This document shows positions 57,676-64,000 of a DNA stretch of 64,000 bases, piece by piece; positions within the stretch are counted from its first letter, which is position 1, and each line of letters begins with the position of its first letter. Under the pieces are notes generated by a model. It was not told the origin of the DNA, ran no database searches, and worked only from the letters and a program-made list of their open reading frames with translations. The position numbers and the translations under genes are program-made. The DNA is taken from positions 10,186,001 to 10,250,000 of the forward strand of contig OZ020317.1 of NCBI GenBank assembly GCA_963971305.1. The letters run 5' to 3'. This DNA is from Arcuatula senhousia. Lineage: Eukaryota > Mollusca > Bivalvia > Mytilida > Mytilidae.

Positions 57676-58169
57676 GTTCTACTATGGTCCTCTTTTTGCC
57701 AAAGAATCACACACCGTTATTTTTTTAAGAACTGTCTCCAGTTTGTCAACGGTAAACCATAGTCGGTAATATCCCGTGAAAATTATTCCCATGGGATTTT
57801 GATTAAATCCCATGGGAAAATGACACATTCCCATGGTATTTTCAGTTTTCCAATCTTATAGTCCATGAAATTTTGTTCCTATGTTTAAAACACATGTGAT
57901 TGGTAGTGCCACTAAATCGTCAAATCTAACCTACTCTGCCAGTTAGGATCTAAAGTAAACATGAAATACACTTACAAAATAATTAGGAAGCATATTTGAT
58001 CTACACCATGTACACTAAGTGCTAAGTTGCATACAAGCAAGTCTGAAAATCATAAAGTGTTCACACTGGAACCCTGGTTTTTTTCTTAAGAGAATGGAAG
58101 ATATTATGTGATCAAAATAAATTAAAAAAAATCCATAATGAATAGATATTAAGAATAAAAAGCATAAAT

Positions 58170-58565
58170 TTTATTATACCACCTGCAAACAAAGTTTTGG
58201 GGGTATATAGGAAACACCCTATCTGTCTGTCGGTCTGTCTGTCCACATAACTCGTAAGCGCTTTCCTTTTAAACCGCTTAAATGATTTTGATGAAACGTT
58301 AACTGAAGGAATTACATCATATGTAGATGTGTATTAAGAATTTTCATTGCAATTAAACATCACTCAGGGGAGATAATTGGATTTAGACTTTTTAAATACA
58401 TTATTCAATGGGAGACATCATCGTAAGCACAACTCCTCCTAAACCACTTTAAGGATTGATGATTTGTATCGTGCCTCCCCTTTCCAGGTCAGTTGGTCAT
58501 CTAGTTCCTGTTTTTTGAATGGTCGAGTGGGGGTATGCTTAGCACGACTTAGTGCAACCCCTTGT
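58170..58565 (+). repeat. Interspersed repeat of unknown class
   Basis: Starts TTATACCACCTGCAAACAAAG, contains CTGTCTGTCGGTCTGTCTGTCC, ends TTAGTGCAACCCCTTGTTATTATTATT. It has the look of a dispersed element, but there is only one copy in the window. 57860-58170 shows nothing. Confidence 0.4.
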
Positions 58566-58652
58566 TATTATTATTACAATGTATTTAACATGTTTAATCA
58601 AAGAGTGATTATCTTTTAATCATTTGCAGGTTTTTGTCTGTAAAAAGAAAGT

Positions 58653-58754
58653 ATGGAATCTCAGAGGAATTTGATCAAGAAAGAACACAACAACCTTGAT
58701 AGACAAAAAGTATGTTATAAACTAAGTAGCCAAAATAAAATCCTACAAAAACAG
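58653..58754 (+). CDS. C2H2 zinc-finger gene, first coding exon
   Basis: The exon appears to start at 58630, after a TCATTTGCAG acceptor, so there is an upstream 5' UTR exon. ATG at 58653 opens 34 codons (MESQRNLIKKEHNNLDRQKV, then CYKLSSQNKILQKQ). The exon closes with CAG/GTGAGA, a strong donor, in phase 0. The next supported exon (63622) also begins in phase 0, so the two join without a break. The encoded segment is basic and polar, with no recognised domain. Alternative: the ATG is not the true start and the coding region begins further upstream, but the frame before it hits TGTAAAAAG-type stops in other registers and gives no better choice. Confidence 0.6.
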
Positions 58755-59030
58755 GTGAGAGCAAGCATGTAAACATGTGATTATAAATCCAATCTATACA
58801 TGTAGGAGGTATACATGGCATGCATGTACATGTACATTTTTGTACTTGCTATCAATATGTTTGATTATAAAGCCCCAAAAAAACAGTTGAGAACAAACAT
58901 ACAAACTGGTGATAAACCCATTTTTTTGTGGGAATTATATGCATGTACATGTCATAAAGCCTAGCTATAAGAACAGGTGAGATCAAACACAAAAACTACT
59001 GGGTAGTTACATGTAAGATCCACTGTTAAC
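58755..59030 (+). repeat. Degenerate donor-proximal repeats leading into the minisatellite
   Basis: Three successive versions of the exon-intron junction: ACAAAAACAGGTGAGAGCAAG (58745-58765, the true donor), AAAAAAACAGTTGAGAACAA (58877-58896) and AAGAACAGGTGAGATCAAAC (58969-58988). The third keeps a complete CAG/GTGAGA donor and passes directly into ACTACTGGGTAGTTACATG...CCACTG, the minisatellite unit in ancestral form. Confidence 0.65.
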
Positions 59031-62000
59031 GAGGTCAAACACCCTTACTAGTTACCAACCTATTTTATGTGAGGTTAAACACGCTTACTAGTTACCATCC
59101 ACTGTATGTGAGGTACGCTAAAGAGTTACAATCCACTCTATGTGAGGTTAAACACGCTTACTAGTTACCATCCACTGTATGTGAGGTTAAACACGCTAAA
59201 GAGTTACAATCCACTCTATGTGAAGTTAAACACGCTTACTAGTTACCATCCACTGTATGTGAGGTCAAACACGCTTACTAGTTACCATCCACTGTATGTG
59301 AGGTCAAACACGCTTACTAGTTACAAACCCACTGTATGTGAGGTCAAACACGCTTACTAGTTACAAACCCACTCTATGTGAGGTCAAACACGCTTACTAG
59401 TTACCATCCACTATATGTGAGGTCAAACACGCTTACTAGTTGCAAACCCACTGTATGTGAGGTCAAACACGCTTACTAGTTACAAACCCACTGTATGTGA
59501 GGTCAAACATGCTTACTAGTTACAAACCCACTGTATGTGAGGTCAAACATGCTTACTAGTTACAATCCACTCTATGTGAGGTCAAACACGCTAACTAGTT
59601 ACAATCCAAATGTATGTGAGTTCAAACACGCTTACTAGTTACCATCCACTGTATGTGAGTTCAAACAAGCTTACTAGTTGCAAACCCACTGTATGTGAGG
59701 TCAAACACGCTCACTAGTTACAAATCCAAATGTATGTGAGGTCAAACACGCTTACTAGTTACAAACCCACTGTATGTGAGTTCAAACACGCTTACTAGTT
59801 ACAATCCACTCTATGTGAGGTCAAACACGCTTACTAGTTACCATCCACTGTATGTGAGGATTAACAAGCTTACTAGTTACAAACCAACTGTATGTGAGGT
59901 CAAACACGCTAAAGAGTTACAATCCACTCTATGTGAGGTCAAACACGCTTACTAGTTACAAACCCACTGTATGTGAGGTCAAACACGCTTACTAGTTACA
60001 AACCCACTGTATGTGAGGTCAAACAAGCTTAGTAGTTATAATCCACTGTATGTGAGGTCAAACACACTATGCGAGGTCAAACACGCTTACTAGTTACATG
60101 TACATACCCACTGTATGTGAGGTCAAGCACGCTTACTAGTTGCAAACCCACTGTATGTGAGGTCAAACATGCTTACTAGTTACCATCCACTGTATGTGAG
60201 GTTAAACACGCTTACTAGTTACCATCCACTGTATGTGAGGTCAAACACGCTTACTAGTTACCATCCACTGTATGTGAGGTTCATCACGCTTACTAGTTAC
60301 TATCCACTGTATGTGAGGTCAAACACGCTTACTAGTTACCATCCACTGTATGTGAGGTTAAACACACTTACTAGTTACCATCCACTGTATGTGAGGTCAA
60401 ACACGCTCACTAGTTACCATCCACTGTATGTGAGGTTAAACACACTTACTAGTTACCATCCACTGTATGTGAGGTTAAACACGCTTACTAGTTACCATCC
60501 ACTGTATGTGAGGTCAAACACGCTTACTAGTTACCATCCACTGTATGTGAGGTCAAACACGCTTACTAGTTACCATCCACTGTATGTGAGGTTAAACACG
60601 CTTACTAGTTACCATCCACTGTATGTGAGGTTAAACACACTTACTAGTTACCATCCACTGTATGTGAGGTCAAACACGCTTACTAGTTATAATCCCACTG
60701 TATGTGAGGTCAAACACGCTTACTAGTTACCATCCACTGTATGTGAGGTTAAACACACTTACTAGTTACCATCCACTGTATGTGAGGTCAAACATGCTTA
60801 CTAGTTATAATCCACTGTATGTGAGGTCAAACACACTATGCAAGGTCAAACACGCTTACTAGTTACATGTACATACCCACTGTATGTGAGGTCAAACACA
60901 CTAAAGAGTTACAATCCACTCTCTGTGAGGTCAAACACGCTTACTAGTTACCATCCACTGTATGTGAGGATTAACACGCTTACTAGTTACCATCCACTGT
61001 ATGTGAGGTCAAACACGCTTACTAGTTACCATCCACTGTATGTGAGGTCAAACACGCTTACTAGTTATAATCCCACTGTATGTGAGGTCAAACACGCTTA
61101 CTAGTTACCATCCACTGTATGTGAGGTCAAACACGCTTACTAGATACAAACCAACTGTATGTGAGGTCAAGCACGCTTACTAGTTTCAGACCCACTGTAC
61201 AAAATGTATGTGAGGTCAAGCACGCTTACTAATTTCAGACCCACTGTACAAAATGTATGTGAGGTCAAGAACGCTTACTAGTTTCAGACCCACTGTACAA
61301 AATGTATGTGAGGTCAAGCACGCTAACTAGTTACAAACCCAATGTGTTTGAGGTCAAACACGCTTACTAGTTACAATCATACTGTATGTGAGGTCAAACA
61401 CACTATGCGAGGTCAAACACGCTTACTAGTTACATGTACATACCCACTGTATGTGAGGTCAAGCACGCTTACTAGTTACAAACCCACTGTATGTGAGGTC
61501 AAACAAGCTTAGTAGTTATAATCCACTGTATGTGAGGTCAAACACACTATGCGAGGTCAAACACGCTTACTAGTTACATGTACATACCCACTGTATGTGA
61601 GGTCAAGCACGCTTACTAGTTGCAAACCCACTGTATGTGAGGTCAAACATGCTTACTAGTTACCATCCACTGTATGTGAGGTTAAACACGCTTACTAGTT
61701 ACCATCCACTGTATGTGAGGTTAAACACACTTACTAGTTACCATCCACTGTATGTGAGGTCAAACACGCTCACTAGTTACCATCCACTGTATGTGAGGTT
61801 AAACACACTTACTAGTTACCATCCACTGTATGTGAGGTTAAACACGCTTACTAGTTACCATCCACTGTATGTGAGGTCAAACACGCTTACTAGTTACCAT
61901 CCACTGTATGTGAGGTCAAACACGCTTACTAGTTACCATCCACTGTATGTGAGGTTAAACACGCTTACTAGTTACCATCCACTGTATGTGAGGTTAAACA

Positions 62001-62841
62001 CACTTAATAGTTACCATCCACTGTATGTGAGGTCAAACACGCTTACTAGTTATAATCCCACTGTATGTGAGGTCAAACACGCTTACAAGTTACCATCCAC
62101 TGTATGTGAGGTTAAACACACTTACTAGTTACCATCCACTGTATGTGAGGTCAAACATGCTTTCTAGTTATAATCCACTGTATGTGAGGTCAAACACACT
62201 ATGCAAGGTCAAACACGCTTACTAGTTACATGTACATACCCACTGTATGTGAGGTCAAACACACTAAAGAGTTACAATCCACTCTATGTGAGGTCAAACA
62301 CGCTTACTAGTTACCATCCACTGTATGTGAGGATTAACACGCTAACTAGTTACTATCCACTGTATGTGAGGTTAAACACGCTTACTAGTTACCATCCACT
62401 GTATGTGAGGTCAAACACGCTTACTAGTTATAATCCCACTGTATGTGAGGTCAAACACGCTTACTAGTTACCATCCACTGTATGTGAGGTCAAACACGCT
62501 TACTAGATACAAACCAACTGTATGTGAGGTCAAGCACGCTTACTAGTTTCAGACCCACTGTACAAAATGTATGTGAGGTCAAGCACGCTTACTAATTTCA
62601 GACCCACTGTACAAAATGTATGTGAGGTCAAGAACGCTTACTAGTTTCAGACCCACTGTACAAAATGTATGTGAGGTCAAGCACGCTAACTAGTTACAAA
62701 CCCAATGTGTTTGAGGTCAAACACGCTTACTAGTTACAATCATACTGTATGTGAGGTCAAACACGCTTACTAGTTACAATCCCACTGTATGTGAGGTCAA
62801 ACACGCTTCCTAGTTACCATCCACTGTATGTGAGGTTAAAC
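59031..62841 (+). repeat. Intronic minisatellite, 39-bp unit, roughly 100 copies by length
   Basis: Consensus, in two parts: GAGGTCAAACACGCTTACTA and GTTACCATCCACTGTATGT. Variants include AAGAGTTACAATCC and TTTCAGACCCACTGTACAAA units and 40-base CAAACCCACTG units. Because 39 is a multiple of three, several blocks stay open as NTLTSYHPLYVRS-type repeats of 13 residues (for example 60157-60726, 61637-62128). The initiation context, lack of splice signals and indel variants between blocks argue against a protein. Confidence 0.95.
60021..62757 (+). repeat. Higher-order duplication inside the minisatellite
   Basis: 60021-61395 is repeated at 61501-62757. Markers such as CAAGCTTAGTAGTTATAATC (60024, 61504; offset 1480) and the three CCCACTGTACAAAATGTATG units (from 61191, from 62554; offset 1363) show the order. 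The offset change of 117 bases equals exactly three 39-bp units lost from the second block. Confidence 0.88.
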
Positions 62842-62842
62842 G

Positions 62843-63150
62843 TCACTTTGTGATATATCGATTTAGTGTTGGTCAAATCCGGGAAGGATGACATTACCAA
62901 ACTCCATGTCAACCCAACATCTGTGCTCATCTGAGAGATAGAAATCCCGTATTTGTATACAAGCACATGATGTCTTTCGTAAAATTTCTTTAGTGATGAC
63001 AACAACCAACCTGGGAGCAACATACCCCTGTGTTAACAATTTTCTTGTCAGCCGTGTAGCTCTATCGAGGAAGTTGTTATAATCCCCACATGCTTTGGAA
63101 TAACGAATCAATTGTGATACGTAAACTCCATATGCTGGAGCCTTCATTGT
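62843..63150 (-). pseudogene. Penelope-like C-terminal fragment abutting the minisatellite
   Basis: The minus strand encodes APAYGVYVSQLIRYSKACGD, LDRATRLTRKLLTQGYVAPR and, after one frameshift, FYERHHVLVYKYGISISQMS. This is the same region as 18041-18300, but more diverged, and its 3' tail is missing: the sequence changes from element to minisatellite at about 62842. Lies in the zinc-finger gene's intron in antisense orientation. Confidence 0.7.
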
Positions 63151-63621
63151 AAGATGGACATTGTATGATGATCCTTTATTTGAGTTTTTTTTTACCTCAG
63201 GTACCCTTAATTATTTTCATTCCATCAGTCATTTGAGTAAGATGAGCGATTACGGCTCATGGGGACCTGTTGTTTGTTATTGGTTGTTGGGAAATTAGGA
63301 GTCAAAGGGGCAAAAAAAATCCAATTCTAAGAGATTTTCTTAAAGGTTCAATATAGTATAATATAAAAATTCAAATGTACATTGTAAGTCCTCTTAAGAA
63401 TGCATTTTTTCAAAAAAAGATTTGTGAGTCCACCATAGGCTGCATGTGTCCAAAGCATTTGACAATCATGACAATCCATATTGGGGTCCTCAATCATCAT
63501 GATCATGTCAATATTCAACCTGTTGCTTTTGTATCATGCTGTGCTCGGTGTAGCTATATGTTCCAATCTGTTCAAGATTTATTACTATTGTTCGGTAATT
63601 TTGTGCCACTTTCTTTTACAG
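63151..63621. other. Intron end of zinc-finger gene
   Basis: Includes a short GTAAGATGAGCGATTACGGCTC piece resembling the end module of the TTAGCTCACCTGG repeat family (63235-63275). Ends in the pyrimidine-rich acceptor CTTTCTTTTACAG (63609-63621). Confidence 0.55.
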
Positions 63622-64000
63622 GATGACATCAACATGATCAATAAACATAATGGTGAAAAAGCTCACGAATGTAAAAAATATGGAAATAGTGAGAATAAAC
63701 TGGGAATTCCAAAAACTAAATTTCGGTGCACTGATGGTATCAAGCCTTTTACTTGCAGTGTATGTGGTAGAGGTTTTAATCGTAGTAATGAAATGGAGGT
63801 ACACATGAGGATTCATACGGGGGACAAGCCTTTTACATGTGAGGAATGTGGTAAAGAGTTTTTGCAGATCGGAAGCCTACAGAGACACGTGAGGACACAC
63901 ACAGATGATAAACCTTATAAATGTGATATATGTGGTAAAGGGTTTAGTCGGAAAGAACACGTTAAATTACATATGAGGACACATACAGGTGATAAACCTT
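63622..64000 (+). CDS. C2H2 zinc-finger protein, finger exon (runs off the window)
   Basis: Open from the acceptor to the window edge. After a 42-residue lead with one degenerate Cys-containing segment (HECKKYGNSE) come three canonical Kruppel-type fingers joined by TGDKP/TDDKP linkers: FTCSVCGRGFNRSNEMEVHM-RIH (from 63748), FTCEECGKEFLQIGSLQRHV-RTH and YKCDICGKGFSRKEHVKLHM-RTH. All zinc ligands are present. A further linker (TGDKP) at the edge shows that more fingers follow. Such proteins are nuclear and bind DNA; the target cannot be inferred. Phase 0 matches the exon at 58653-58754. Confidence 0.92.

Larger units (their letters stand above)
55967..57855. mobile_element. TIR element with CCCATGGGA boxes at both ends, split by a nested repeat
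   Basis: Left AATGTGTCATTTTCCCATGG (56000-56020) is inverted at 57800-57830 (CCCATGGGAAAATGACACAT). The left flank has at least ten (A)TCCCATGG-type boxes (55970-56225), the right at least four (57770-57845). Inside is a copy of the TTAGCTCACCTGG-type repeat (56810-57675) that probably inserted later. A perfect hairpin lies at 56260-56293. No transposase seen. Confidence 0.75.

Noticed and set aside
61637..62128. 163-codon frame of 13-residue repeats as a protein gene
   Set aside because: It is a consequence of the 39-bp period; blocks are broken by units of 38, 40 or other lengths and the array sits in an intron.
59031..62841. CRISPR array
   Set aside because: Units are contiguous 39-bp tandem repeats with no unique spacers, in a eukaryotic intron.

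Overview
The window is AT-rich eukaryotic DNA with spliced gene fragments, no operons, and a dense load of nested transposons. Several things point to a bivalve mollusc, probably a mussel-type species (inference): an F-type (fucolectin) lectin exon pair joined to a PAN exon, molluscan-style interspersed repeats, frequent ACATGTA motifs, and remnants of a retroelement family I associate with molluscan genomes. No tRNA, rRNA or CRISPR was seen.

Layout. 1-12174: two copies of a tandemly duplicated unit of about 6.1 kb with the junction at 6060/6061. Each holds a decayed LINE, a small inverted-repeat transposon, a promoter-like motif cluster, a telomere-like tract and a decayed zinc-finger gene. 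The second copy runs on into an inverted repeat of about 0.75 kb per arm (to 12987), followed by a Penelope-like fragment. 14651-15206: a terminal-inverted-repeat (TIR) element carrying a double CRE palindrome. 16846-24450: minus-strand gene (F-type lectin domain, two exons; PAN domain, last exon). One of its introns holds a 4.9 kb TIR element that itself contains a 2.6 kb TA-flanked element and a retroelement fragment. 24815-46545: intergenic or intronic DNA with at least eight TIR elements, a SINE-like family, tandem arrays and hairpins. 47903-53673: an apparently intact non-LTR retrotransposon on the minus strand, ORF1 (PHD finger) and ORF2 (endonuclease plus reverse transcriptase). 54154-57860: nested inverted-repeat elements. 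58630-64000: plus-strand C2H2 zinc-finger gene, one early coding exon and the first part of the finger exon, separated by an intron containing a 3.8 kb minisatellite of 39 bp units.

The most notable points are: (1) the LINE joins its two ORFs through a U-UUU-UUA slippery heptamer in the correct phase, with no ATG available for ORF2; (2) the zinc-finger gene's minisatellite appears to have grown from its own 5' splice-donor region, so it carries roughly one hundred donor-like motifs; (3) clean nested-transposon archaeology lies inside the lectin gene; (4) a duplicated and partly palindromic locus carries a decayed zinc-finger gene. The real host genes supported here are only the lectin-PAN gene and the zinc-finger gene; nearly everything else is mobile or repetitive.
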